DNA of 9,465 nucleotides from an uncultured Collinsella sp. (GCA_900761995.1 CAAFEY010000004.1:1-9465), one strand, 5' to 3'; shown: positions 1 to 6,623, counted from the first letter of the stretch. Numbers and translations: made by a program. The notes: generated by a model not told the origin, from the letters alone.

Positions 1-1400
1 AGGATGTCGCACTGCTCCTTGTCGATCTTGATGCCGCGGGCAAGGACAGCCGCGAGCAGGAAGAAGCCGGCGCAGCCGATGAGCATGTAGCCGCAGATGT
101 ACAGAGGCACGGTGGCGGGCTGGGTCACGGCGTCGCTGTTGCCGGCGGTCTGAATGAAGCCGGAGGCAGCAAGGACGATAGCCCATGCGTTGACGGCGAT
201 AGCCTGGGCGATCTGCTGGCAGAGCTGCTGAGCGGAGCTGTAGATGCCCTCGCGACGACGCAGGGTGATGAGCTCATCGACATCGGGGATGTAGTTGAGC
301 AGAACATCGGGCAGATACTGAAAGCCAACGTAGAAGAACTTCCAGATAGCGAAGATGATGGGGTAGGCGATCATGGCGATGGCGACCGTGGAGGTGCCGT
401 TAATCTGACCAAAGGCGAAGTAGTTGTAGGCGATGATACACGCAGCGCAACCGACGTTGGCCAGGTACCAAGACTTGTGGAAGCCCTTCTTGGCCATGAG
501 GGCAACCCAGATGGCGGTGCAGACGATAGCGACGACCTTGCCGGGCATCTCCATCACGGACTCATAGGACTTAGGGATCTGCAGGCAGTAGACGATGAAG
601 AAGGACAGGCAGGCAGACCAGCAGGCAGCAGCGAGCTTCGTGGAGACCTGTGCATACAGGACCTTGCGGAAGGACTTGTTGCGGAAGGTAGAGACAACGT
701 CGATGAAGAACTTCTTGATACCCTCGCCGACGCTCTCGATCTTCTCCTGAGCCACCTCCTCGGGGGTATGCTCCCACGTGGACAGGTACACGCACAGCAG
801 CGAGATTGCCATGACCGAAGCGTTGACCGTAGCGATGATGAAGTAGCTGAACGGGTTGGTCTCGCCGAAGGTGCCAAAGCCAAAGCCGACGAGTGCTGCC
901 ATCAGGAAGCCGGCGGCGTTACCAAAGAGGTGCTTGTAGCCGGTGAGGTACGTACGCTCCTTGAAGTCGTCGGTCATCTCGATGGTAAGCGGCGACAGGT
1001 TGGCGGTGCAGAACGTATACGCGACGTTGTAGATCAGGTACAGCACAAAGTAGTACGGGAAACCGAACGGCGTAGCCACAAAGATGAGCGGCTCGGCGAC
1101 CATCATCGGGATTGCCAGCAAAATCCAGAAACGGCGGCGGCCAAAGATACGGCCGATCTTGGTAGCGTAGAAGTTATCGGCCACAAAGCCCATCAGCGGG
1201 CAAAGAATGGCGTTGAGATAGATGGCAAACGAGCTGATCAGCGCAGCCTCGCCTGCGGACAGGCCGCACTCCGTGGACAGAAACAGCACCATGTAGCTGT
1301 GCGTAAAGGTCAGGGCACCGGAATTGAGCATGCCGCCCATACCAAAGCCCAAGCGCGTCCAGAATGTGATCTTACGCTTTTTTCCGATCTTGTTAGTCAT
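1..1400 (-). CDS. GPH-family sugar/hexuronide:cation symporter (MFS superfamily), C-terminus cut by window edge
   Basis: Inner-membrane secondary transporter, probably importing a hexuronate or hexuronide into the cell with a cation. The start ATG at 1400 follows AGAGGGAG in good ribosome-binding position. Reading left gives 466 uninterrupted codons and no stop before the edge; GPH proteins usually have about 450-510 residues, so little is missing. The product is strongly hydrophobic with roughly 11-12 membrane segments. It carries GPH hallmarks: an acidic loop after the second helix (GFVADN, residues 71-76) leading into the basic IGRIFGRRRFW (82-92), EMTDDFKERTYL (141-152) before the fourth or fifth helix, and RRREGIYSSA (381-390) in the late cytoplasmic loop. 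It lies downstream of uxaA but beyond that operon's terminator and has its own promoter with the same operator as uxaC. The family is clear; the substrate is inferred only from regulation and context. It is not an ExuT-like (ACS-family) transporter. Confidence 0.88.
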   Translation of the reverse strand, partial: MTNKIGKKRKITFWTRLGFGMGGMLNSGALTFTHSYMVLFLSTECGLSAGEAALISSFAIYLNAILCPLMGFVADNFYATKIGRIFGRRRFWILLAIPMMVAEPLIFVATPFGFPYYFVLYLIYNVAYTFCTANLSPLTIEMTDDFKERTYLTGYKHLFGNAAGFLMAALVGFGFGTFGETNPFSYFIIATVNASVMAISLLCVYLSTWEHTPEEVAQEKIESVGEGIKKFFIDVVSTFRNKSFRKVLYAQVSTKLAAACWSACLSFFIVYCLQIPKSYESVMEMPGKVVAIVCTAIWVALMAKKGFHKSWYLANVGCAACIIAYNYFAFGQINGTSTVAIAMIAYPIIFAIWKFFYVGFQYLPDVLLNYIPDVDELITLRRREGIYSSAQQLCQQIAQAIAVNAWAIVLAASGFIQTAGNSDAVTQPATVPLYICGYMLIGCAGFFLLAAVLARGIKIDKEQCDI

Positions 1401-1423
1401 CGAGCTCCCTCTCTTTTCTCGAT

Positions 1424-1440
1424 TGTCTTGGAACAAGACA
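1424..1440 (-). other. Small hairpin in the transporter 5' leader
   Basis: TGTCTTG (1424-1430) and CAAGACA (1434-1440) form a perfect 7-bp inverted repeat around a 3-base loop. It lies in the predicted leader, ending about 24 bases before the start codon and just upstream of the purine-rich ribosome binding site. No U-tract follows, so it is not a terminator. It may affect mRNA stability or ribosome access; it may also be chance. Confidence 0.35.
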
Positions 1441-1479
1441 TTGGAGTCCATACCGACGTCTGTCTGCATGCCGTTCAGG

Positions 1480-1491
1480 GTGAACGTTTAG
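1480..1491. promoter_or_regulatory. Degenerate operator at the transporter transcription start
   Basis: GTGAACGTTTAG is a one-sided match to the GTGAACGTTCAC palindrome found at four other places in the window. It sits right after the predicted -10 of the transporter promoter, about where transcription should begin. This is the same relative position as the perfect 6463-6476 palindrome in front of uxaC. A CGTTCA half-site at 1472-1477 lies 3 bp away in inverted orientation. The position argues that it is real despite the degenerate half. Confidence 0.55.
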
Positions 1492-1495
1492 CTAG

Positions 1496-1524
1496 ATTAT
1501 GTGCGATTGCTTATAATAGGTGAA
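1496..1524 (-). promoter_or_regulatory. Predicted sigma-A-type promoter of the transporter gene
   Basis: On the minus strand, TTCACC (complement of 1519-1524) is separated by 17 bp from CATAAT (complement of 1496-1501), a five-of-six match to TATAAT. The -35 is poor by itself and lies inside the palindromic operator. Transcription would start near 1489, leaving a leader of about 89 bases. The uxaC promoter has the same arrangement. Prediction from sequence only. Confidence 0.55.
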
Positions 1525-1531
1525 CGTTCAC
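1517..1531. promoter_or_regulatory. Operator (TAGGTGAACGTTCAC) over the transporter -35
   Basis: Contains the 12-bp perfect palindrome GTGAACGTTCAC (1520-1531) with central CG, a form typical of LacI-family operators. It overlaps the predicted -35, so a bound repressor should block RNA polymerase. The same sequence lies at the uxaC promoter, which ties the transporter to the uxa operon. The protein that binds is inferred to be the LacI-type product encoded at 6870-7949. Confidence 0.78.
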
Positions 1532-1545
1532 TTGTATATTATCCT

Positions 1546-1573
1546 TGAACGGTCGTTTTTTGCCGTTGAACGG
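1546..1573. promoter_or_regulatory. Shared upstream element of the transporter promoter
   Basis: TGAACGG (1546-1552) and the odd-centred palindrome CCGTTGAACGG (1563-1573) are separated by ten bases ending in a T-tract. The same element, with the same 10-base spacer, occurs at 6529-6556 upstream of uxaC. Its distance to the main palindrome is also kept: centre to centre about 42.5 bp here and 43.5 bp at uxaC. Its palindrome centre is near -79 from the presumed transcription start, which suits an activator site or a second repressor contact. Function unknown. Confidence 0.6.
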
Positions 1574-1636
1574 ACCTGAAAATGAAAAAATCCCTGCATT
1601 TTTGATTATTAAGTCGATTCAGCACCACGCAACAAC

Positions 1637-1650
1637 TAGGTGAACGTTCA
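1637..1650. promoter_or_regulatory. Distal operator copy upstream of the transporter promoter
   Basis: TAGGTGAACGTTCA matches the first 14 bases of the other operators exactly, and TGAACGTTCA (1641-1650) is a perfect 10-bp palindrome. Its centre is 120 bp upstream of the main transporter operator and no recognised gene starts at it. It could be an auxiliary site for looping by a multimeric regulator, or serve an unrecognised second promoter. Only the sequence match is certain. Confidence 0.6.
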
Positions 1651-1671
1651 TTGTTCTCTGGAGATGAGGGA

Positions 1672-1684
1672 GGTGCCGGGCACC
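1672..1684. repeat. Short palindrome GGTGCC-G-GGCACC
   Basis: Perfect 6-bp inverted repeat around one base, in the non-coding stretch between the uxaA terminator and the transporter promoter. The flanks add a few imperfect pairs (GGGA and TTCCC). It has no T-tract in the correct place for a terminator on either strand. It might be a protein site or chance in GC-rich DNA. Confidence 0.3.
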
Positions 1685-1725
1685 CTTCCCCAAAAAAACC
1701 GTGCACGACAACGCAACGAGAAACG

Positions 1726-1762
1726 AAAAACGACCCCGCCGAGATTGTCCTCGGCGGGGTCG
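1726..1762 (-). terminator. Intrinsic terminator of the uxaCBA operon
   Basis: A perfect 13-bp GC-rich stem (1731-1743 with 1750-1762) closes a 6-base loop. On the minus strand it is followed by TTTTT then CGTTT. It begins about 48 bases after the uxaA stop. It separates uxaCBA from the transporter gene, which therefore needs its own promoter. Confidence 0.9.
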
Positions 1763-1810
1763 TCCAGTCTTTGCAGCAGCTTATTCAATCACGCGCTCAA
1801 CGTGTCATCG

Positions 1811-3295
1811 CTACAGGCAGACTCCGTCCTTCCAGATGCTGATCTCGTGACAGCCGCGACGCTCGGCGCTGGTAAGCTTGCCGCTCGCCGTGTCCAGCAC
1901 CAGCTGATACAGATCGCCGGCAGCCTCATCGAGCGTACGCTCGCCGGTGGCGACCACGCCGGCGTTAAAGTCCATCCAGTTGGCCTTGTGGTCGCACAGG
2001 CGCTGGTTGGTGAACACCTTGAGCGTAGGCGCCGGCGCACCAAACGGCGTGCCGCGGCCGGTCGAGAACAGGATCACGTGGCAGCCGGCAGCCGTCAGGG
2101 CCGTGGTGGATACCATGTCGTTGCCCGGACCGCACAGCATGTTCAGGCCATGCTTGGTAGCCTGACCGGCATACGGCAGCACGTCGACGATGGGGGCAGA
2201 GCCGCCCTTTTGCACGCAGCCGCAGCTCTTGTCCTCGAGCGTGGTGATGCCGCCATCCTTGTTGCCGGGGCTCGGGTTCTCATAGACGACCTCGCCGTGG
2301 CTAATGAAGTAGTCCTTAAAGCCGTTGAGCATGTCGGCTGCCGCGTTAAAGACGTCCTGGCTCTCGCAACGATCGAGCAGAATGCTCTCCGCGCCAAACA
2401 TCTCGGGCACCTCGGTGAGCACCGACGTGCCACCGCGGGCTACGACCATATCGCTCACGCGACCGATCGTGGGGTTGGCGGTAATGCCCGAAAGACCGTC
2501 AGAGCCACCGCACTTAAGGCCAATGACCAGCTCGGAGGCCGGAATGGGCTCACGCTTGGCCTGCTTGGCCAGGTCGGCCAGCTCAGACAGAATCTTGTGG
2601 CCTTCGACCTGCTCGTCGGCAACATCTTGGCAGGTAAGGAAGCGAACGCGCTCGTGATCGTACTCGCCCAGCTCGTCGAGCACCTGCTGATGCGTGCAGT
2701 TCTCGCAGCCGAGCGACAGGAACAGCACGCCCGCAGCGTTTGCGTGACGCGAGAGCGCTACCAGCAGGCGACGGGTCTGGGCATGGTCGGCGCCGGTCTG
2801 CGAGCAGCCAAACGGATGCGGAAAGTAATAGACGCCCTCCAGCGAACCCTCGACCAGATCCTGAGCCTGCTCGCACATGGCACGTGCGACCTCGTTGACG
2901 CAGCCGACCGTGGGGATGATCCACAGCTCGTTGCGCGTGGCGGCGCGGCCGTCGGCGCGACGGAAGCCCATAAAGGTCTCGGGCTCAACCGGCTCAACGA
3001 CCGGATGCGTCGGATTGTAAACGTACTCGACCTCGCCCGAAAGGTTGGTCTTGACGTTATGCGTATGAAGCCACTGACCGGGCTGGATGTCGCCCGTCAC
3101 ATGGCCGATAGGAAGACCGTACTTGACAACGTTCTCCCCCGCCGCAATGGCACGCACGGCCATCTTGTGGCCCTGCGGAATATCCTCCGCGGCAGCGACC
3201 TCGCCCACCCCGGGAACCGCGACGGCGGTGCCCTTGGCAAGCGGCGACAGCGCGACGATCACGTTATCGACCGGATTGATCTGGATAGTGTTCAT
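1811..3295 (-). CDS. uxaA: Altronate dehydratase
   Basis: Cytoplasmic enzyme that dehydrates D-altronate to 2-keto-3-deoxygluconate, third step of galacturonate breakdown. The product is 494 residues, matching the usual full-length fused form of about 495. Residues about 10-85 form the N-terminal SAF-type domain, with GHKMA at 42-46. The rest is the catalytic C-terminal domain of the UxaA/GarD group. It contains PHPFGCSQTG (159-168), LGCENC (195-200), LKCGGSDG (260-267), EVPEMFGAE (295-303), the Cys-rich DKSCGCVQKGG (355-365) and STGRGTPFG (411-419). The conserved His and Cys residues suit the divalent metal requirement known for the family. The ATG at 3295 is preceded by AGGA at about 9 bases. 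It is last in the operon, 75 bases after uxaB, and its terminator follows. Galactarate dehydratase is the closest alternative, but uxaB and uxaC next door make altronate the likely substrate. Confidence 0.95.
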   Translation of the reverse strand: MNTIQINPVDNVIVALSPLAKGTAVAVPGVGEVAAAEDIPQGHKMAVRAIAAGENVVKYGLPIGHVTGDIQPGQWLHTHNVKTNLSGEVEYVYNPTHPVVEPVEPETFMGFRRADGRAATRNELWIIPTVGCVNEVARAMCEQAQDLVEGSLEGVYYFPHPFGCSQTGADHAQTRRLLVALSRHANAAGVLFLSLGCENCTHQQVLDELGEYDHERVRFLTCQDVADEQVEGHKILSELADLAKQAKREPIPASELVIGLKCGGSDGLSGITANPTIGRVSDMVVARGGTSVLTEVPEMFGAESILLDRCESQDVFNAAADMLNGFKDYFISHGEVVYENPSPGNKDGGITTLEDKSCGCVQKGGSAPIVDVLPYAGQATKHGLNMLCGPGNDMVSTTALTAAGCHVILFSTGRGTPFGAPAPTLKVFTNQRLCDHKANWMDFNAGVVATGERTLDEAAGDLYQLVLDTASGKLTSAERRGCHEISIWKDGVCL

Positions 3296-3337
3296 TACAA
3301 ATGGTCCTAACCCTACAGGCTGAGCAGAAGTCGAGGC

Positions 3338-3361
3338 GCGGGCAAGCCGTCTGGCGCCCGC
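3338..3361 (-). other. Intercistronic hairpin between uxaB and uxaA
   Basis: GCGGGC (3338-3343) pairs with GCCCGC (3356-3361), and inside it GCC pairs with GGC around four bases. The hairpin lies about 10 bases after the uxaB stop. No U-tract follows on the minus strand, so read-through into uxaA is expected. It may protect the upstream mRNA from 3' decay. Confidence 0.45.
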
Positions 3362-3370
3362 ACCGGGAAT

Positions 3371-4885
3371 TTACGCTTGAGCGTTGGCGAAGGCCTGCTT
3401 GGCGCCCTCGACACGCACGACGGTGAGCGCGTTGACGACAAACTCCTCGAGACCGGTTATCTGCGTAAGGTCCTCGCCCCACATCTGCTCATTGGTGAGC
3501 ACGTCGTGCACCAGCTCGGTATCGTCTGCACCGGCGTGGGCGGCGTAGAAATCGAGCACGAAGGCATCGTCCTGAGCGGTGTACTCGGTGCCGTCGGCGC
3601 GGCGCAGGTGCAGGCCATCGCCCTCGCGAGCAACGAGCTCCTGAGTATAGAAGGCAATGAGCGTAGCGAGGCTCGTCGCCAGGCACTTGGGCAGGTTGCC
3701 GGTCTCGGCAACATAGTCCTTGAGCGTGGGCAGGTCGCGAGCACGCCATTTGGCCGTGGAGTTGAGGCAAATGGAGAGCAGCGCGTGGTCGATAAACGGG
3801 TTGTCGAAGCGGTTCTCGACGGCGGCAGCAAAGGCCTTGCAGTCCTCGACGTCCAGGTCGGCGGCAAGCGTCGGGATGACCTCGTCGTAGAGCATGGTGT
3901 TCATGAAGCCGCGGACGGTCTCGTCGTGCATGCAATCGCGCACGATGTCAAAGCCGGCAACCCAGGAGCCCGGGACGAAGGCGGTGTGGGCGCCATTGAG
4001 GATGCGAACCTTGCGCTTCTTGTACGGGGTGACATCGGGGGTAACAAAGACACCCGGCAGGCCGGCCTTCACGAAGGGGAGCTTCTCGGCAAGCGACTCG
4101 TCGCCCTGGATGCCCCACATCTGGAAGGGCTCGCGCACGGCCAGGAAGGGATCCTCGTAGCCCAGGCGCTCGGCCACGGCAGCGGCCTCCTTGGGGTCGC
4201 GGATGCGGCCGGGGACGATAGTGTCGACAAGCGTGGTGCAGACGGTGCAGTCGTTGGCCATCCACTGCGCAAACTCGTCCTCCCAGCCCCAGTCGCTCAC
4301 GTACTGGTTCATGATGCGCAGCAGCTCCTCGCCGTTGTGATCGATGAGCTCGCAGGCGAGCACGATGACGCCCGGCTTGCCGGCGGCCCAGCGGGTGTGG
4401 AGCACCTGGGCAAGCTTGGCGGGGAAGCTCGCGGGCGGCATGTCGTCGGCCTTGCAGGACGGGTCGTAGGCGATACCGGCCTCGGTGGTGTTGGAGACGA
4501 TAATCTCCAAATCGTCGGAGACGGCGACCTCCATCATGGCGCGGTAGTCGTCCTCGCGGTACGGGTTGATGCAGCGGCTGCAGGCGCTGATCACACGGGA
4601 CTCGTCAACCGTGTTGCCGTTCTCCTTGCCGCGCACCAACACGGTGTACAGGTCGTCCTGGGCGTTGATACCATCGGCAAAGCCAAAGGCGCCGCTGATG
4701 GGCTGGACCATGACAACCTTGCCGTTCCAGCCGGTTGCCTCGTTGCCCATGTCAAAGAAGCGGTCGACGAAGGCGCGCAGGAAATTGCCCTCGCCAAATT
4801 GCAGAACCTTCTCGGGCGCGTCCTTGGGCAGCAGGTAGCCCTTGTAGCCGATCTTCTCGAGCGTCTCGTAGCTGATGTTCTCCAT
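3371..4885 (-). CDS. uxaB: Tagaturonate reductase (altronate oxidoreductase)
   Basis: Cytoplasmic NADH-dependent enzyme of the long-chain mannitol dehydrogenase family, reducing tagaturonate from UxaC to altronate for UxaA. The product is 504 residues; E. coli UxaB is slightly shorter at about 483. The N-terminal nucleotide-binding domain opens with VLQFGEGNFLRAFVD (27-41), the form characteristic of UxaB rather than fructuronate reductase UxuB. NTTEAGI (132-138) follows. The catalytic pattern of the family, Lys-x4-Asn-x2-His, is present as K292, N297 and H300 in KVRILNGAH, so the active site looks intact. The start at 4885 is set by AAGGAG 8 bases upstream. The gene begins 96 bases after the uxaC stop and lies between uxaC and uxaA in one transcription unit. 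No truncation or frameshift seen. Confidence 0.95.
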   Translation of the reverse strand: MENISYETLEKIGYKGYLLPKDAPEKVLQFGEGNFLRAFVDRFFDMGNEATGWNGKVVMVQPISGAFGFADGINAQDDLYTVLVRGKENGNTVDESRVISACSRCINPYREDDYRAMMEVAVSDDLEIIVSNTTEAGIAYDPSCKADDMPPASFPAKLAQVLHTRWAAGKPGVIVLACELIDHNGEELLRIMNQYVSDWGWEDEFAQWMANDCTVCTTLVDTIVPGRIRDPKEAAAVAERLGYEDPFLAVREPFQMWGIQGDESLAEKLPFVKAGLPGVFVTPDVTPYKKRKVRILNGAHTAFVPGSWVAGFDIVRDCMHDETVRGFMNTMLYDEVIPTLAADLDVEDCKAFAAAVENRFDNPFIDHALLSICLNSTAKWRARDLPTLKDYVAETGNLPKCLATSLATLIAFYTQELVAREGDGLHLRRADGTEYTAQDDAFVLDFYAAHAGADDTELVHDVLTNEQMWGEDLTQITGLEEFVVNALTVVRVEGAKQAFANAQA

Positions 4886-4926
4886 CGATGTCTCTCCTTA
4901 GATTGCTGTTAGCGTGCAGGCAAAAC

Positions 4927-4956
4927 GGGGGCGCCGCGTGTGGCAACGGCGCTCCC
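4927..4956 (-). other. Intercistronic hairpin between uxaC and uxaB
   Basis: GGGGGCGCCG (4927-4936) and CGGCGCTCCC (4947-4956) form a 10-bp stem with one mismatch and a 10-base loop. On the minus strand the stem is followed by GTTTTGCC, a weak U-run of four. It could be a leaky terminator that lowers uxaB-uxaA expression relative to uxaC, or a stabilising hairpin. It lies roughly midway between the two genes. Confidence 0.5.
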
Positions 4957-4981
4957 GAGTTCGGTGTGATTCGATGCGGGT

Positions 4982-6409
4982 TTAGGCCTCGACGGTATCC
5001 AGGTCAAAGCCAAAGTAGCGGACCGCGTTGTTGTAGCTGATGTCGCGCACGATGGCTCCCAGCAGCTCCATGTCGGCCGGATACTTGCCCTGCTCGACCC
5101 ACTCGCCGATCACGCCGCACAGCACGCGACGGAAGTACTCGTGACGCGGGTAGGACAGGAAGGAGCGGGAATCGGTAAGCATGCCCACAAAGTTGCCCAG
5201 CACGCCCTCGTTAGCCAGAGCCGTGAGCTGCTCGCGCATACCGACCTCGTTGTCGTTGAACCACCAGGCGGAACCGTTCTGGATCTTGCCTGCGGTCGGA
5301 GCCTCCTGGAAGCAGCCCATCACGGTATCGATCATGGTGTTGTCGATGGGGTTCAGGCTGTACAGAATGGTCTTGGGCAGACCCGTGGACTCCTGGATGG
5401 AGTTGAGGAAATCGGCCAGCTGGTCGGACGGCGTGTAATTGGAGATGCAGTCGTAGCCGGTGTCGGGACCGAGCTTGGCGAACATAGCGCGGTTGTTGTC
5501 ACGCTTGCAGCCAAAGTGCAGCTGCATGGCCCAGCCAAGGCGCACGTACTCGCCGGCGACGAACTGCATAAAGGCCGTCTTGTACTTGAGGACCTCGTCC
5601 TCGGTAAGCGGCTCGGCGGCAAGGCCCTTGGCAAAGATGGCCTCGATCTCGTCAGCGGTGGCCGGAACGTACATAACGTAGTCGAGTGCGTGGTCGGAAG
5701 CGCGGCAGCCCAGCTCGTGGGCGACATCGTAGCGCTTGGAGATGGCGGCCTTCATGCCCTCGAAGTCGCTGACCTCGACGCCGGCAACCTCGGAAAGGCG
5801 CTTGCAGTAGTCGGCGAACTCCTGGCCACGCTCGATACGCAGCGCGGCATCGGGGCGCATGGCGGGAACGACCTGAACGTCAAAACTGTCGTCGGCGGCA
5901 ATCTTCTTGTGCCACTCAAAGCTGTCGGCGGGGTCGTCGGTAGTGCAGATCATGCGGACGTTGGACTGCTTGATCAGGTTACGGCAGGTAAAGCTGGCCT
6001 CAGCGAGCTTGGCGTTGGCAAGGTCCCAGACCTCCTGAGCGGTTTTGCCGTTAAGGACGCCCTCGTAGCCAAAGTAACGCTTAAGCTCCAGGTGGCTCCA
6101 CTCAAAGACGGGGTTGCCCACACAACGGCCCAGGGTCTCGGCCCACTTCTGGAACTTCTCACGAGCAGGGGCATCGCCGGTAATGAAGCGCTCGTCAACG
6201 CCGTTTGCACGCATCAGGCGCCACTTGTAGTGGTCACCGCCCAGCCAAACCTCGGTGATGTTCTCAAAACGCTTGTCGTCCCAGATCTCCTTGGGAGAAA
6301 TGTGGCAGTGGTAGTCGACGATAGGCATGCCCTCGGCAAAGTTGTGGAACAGCTCCTCGCCGGTCTTGGTGCTCAGCAGGAAATCCTGATCGTCCATGAA
6401 GTTTTTCAT
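4982..6409 (-). CDS. uxaC: Uronate isomerase (glucuronate/galacturonate isomerase)
   Basis: Cytoplasmic isomerase converting D-galacturonate to D-tagaturonate, and D-glucuronate to D-fructuronate; first enzyme of the pathway. The product is 475 residues, close to the usual 470. The amidohydrolase-type fold is signalled by DYHCH (32-36), whose H34 and H36 are the expected metal-binding pair. Other family blocks are TTDDP (156-160), MRPD (184-187), QLHFG (296-300), QNGSAWWFND (377-386) and LTDSRSFLSYPRHEYFRR (411-428). The start at 6409 follows AAAGGGG about 9 bases upstream and begins MKNFMDDQDFLL, as family members do. The frame stays open to an ATG at 6478, but that would translate through the operator and predicted transcription start, so it is rejected. 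First gene of the uxaCBA operon, with its promoter and two perfect operators directly upstream. No uxuA or uxuB is near, so galacturonate is the better-supported substrate here. Confidence 0.96.
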   Translation of the reverse strand: MKNFMDDQDFLLSTKTGEELFHNFAEGMPIVDYHCHISPKEIWDDKRFENITEVWLGGDHYKWRLMRANGVDERFITGDAPAREKFQKWAETLGRCVGNPVFEWSHLELKRYFGYEGVLNGKTAQEVWDLANAKLAEASFTCRNLIKQSNVRMICTTDDPADSFEWHKKIAADDSFDVQVVPAMRPDAALRIERGQEFADYCKRLSEVAGVEVSDFEGMKAAISKRYDVAHELGCRASDHALDYVMYVPATADEIEAIFAKGLAAEPLTEDEVLKYKTAFMQFVAGEYVRLGWAMQLHFGCKRDNNRAMFAKLGPDTGYDCISNYTPSDQLADFLNSIQESTGLPKTILYSLNPIDNTMIDTVMGCFQEAPTAGKIQNGSAWWFNDNEVGMREQLTALANEGVLGNFVGMLTDSRSFLSYPRHEYFRRVLCGVIGEWVEQGKYPADMELLGAIVRDISYNNAVRYFGFDLDTVEA

Positions 6410-6460
6410 CAAACAACCCCTTTGTTGGCGGAGCGGGCGCACGATGCGCTCGCTATCCTC

Positions 6461-6476
6461 TAGGTGAACGTTCACC
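6461..6476. promoter_or_regulatory. Operator at the uxaC transcription start
   Basis: GGTGAACGTTCACC (6463-6476) is a perfect 14-bp palindrome preceded by TA. It directly follows the predicted -10, so it covers the expected start of transcription near 6470. Its centre is 38 bp from the second uxaC operator. Blocking by a LacI-type dimer, or a tetramer bridging both sites, is the simplest reading. Confidence 0.82.
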
Positions 6477-6506
6477 ATCTTAGTTCAAAAATCGTTTGTA
6501 GGTGAA
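6477..6506 (-). promoter_or_regulatory. Predicted promoter of the uxaCBA operon
   Basis: On the minus strand TTCACC (complement of 6501-6506) is followed after 18 bp by TAAGAT (complement of 6477-6482). Both boxes are only four-of-six matches to consensus. The layout matches the transporter promoter, where the -35 is also the second half of the operator. The leader would be about 60 bases. A weak core promoter fits a need for an activator at the upstream element. Confidence 0.5.
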
Positions 6507-6516
6507 CGTTCACCTA
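6499..6516. promoter_or_regulatory. 18-bp perfect operator over the uxaC -35
   Basis: TAGGTGAACGTTCACCTA is a perfect 18-bp palindrome with central CG, the longest and most symmetric copy of the motif in the window. It overlaps the predicted -35 box. It probably represents the high-affinity site of the regulator controlling uxaCBA and the transporter. Confidence 0.85.
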
Positions 6517-6528
6517 ACCACCATGGGG

Positions 6529-6556
6529 TGAACGGTCGATTTTGCCCGTTCAACGG
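6529..6556. promoter_or_regulatory. Shared upstream element of the uxaC promoter
   Basis: TGAACGG (6529-6535) and CCGTTCA (6546-6552) are an inverted repeat separated by ten bases. CCGTTCAACGG (6546-6556) is itself an odd-centred palindrome. The transporter promoter has the same parts with the same spacer at 1546-1573. The palindrome centre lies near -81 from the presumed uxaC transcription start. Half-sites share TGAACG with the main operator, so the same protein or a relative could bind; a separate activator is equally possible. Confidence 0.6.
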
Positions 6557-6623
6557 TTACTGGAGCCGTGACTTGTATGTATTGCGAATTGGTAGGCGTC
6601 CCCGAATACCGAACTTGAGCTCT

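Noticed and set aside
477..1523. 348-codon plus-strand open frame opposite the transporter
   Set aside because: The minus strand reads as a clean GPH transporter; the plus frame has no features and runs through the promoter and operator.
1640..3310. 556-codon plus-strand open frame opposite uxaA, longer than uxaA itself
   Set aside because: The minus strand encodes an intact, fully motif-bearing UxaA. The plus-strand translation has no recognisable domain and its composition (Ala, Arg, Gly, Val, His rich) is typical of the antisense of GC-rich genes. It also starts inside an operator.
3377..4912. 511-codon plus-strand open frame opposite uxaB
   Set aside because: Antisense of an intact uxaB with no ribosome binding site or family motif; an artefact of codon bias.
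5141..6463. 440-codon plus-strand open frame opposite uxaC
   Set aside because: Antisense of uxaC; low-complexity Gly/Val/Leu composition and no motif.
4982..6478. Longer uxaC with a start at 6478
   Set aside because: It would place 23 extra codons over the operator and predicted transcription start. The ATG at 6409 has the better ribosome binding site and matches the family N-terminus.
1461..6560. CRISPR-like array suggested by repeated TGAACG motifs
   Set aside because: The repeats are short palindromes confined to promoters, not regularly spaced units with unique spacers.
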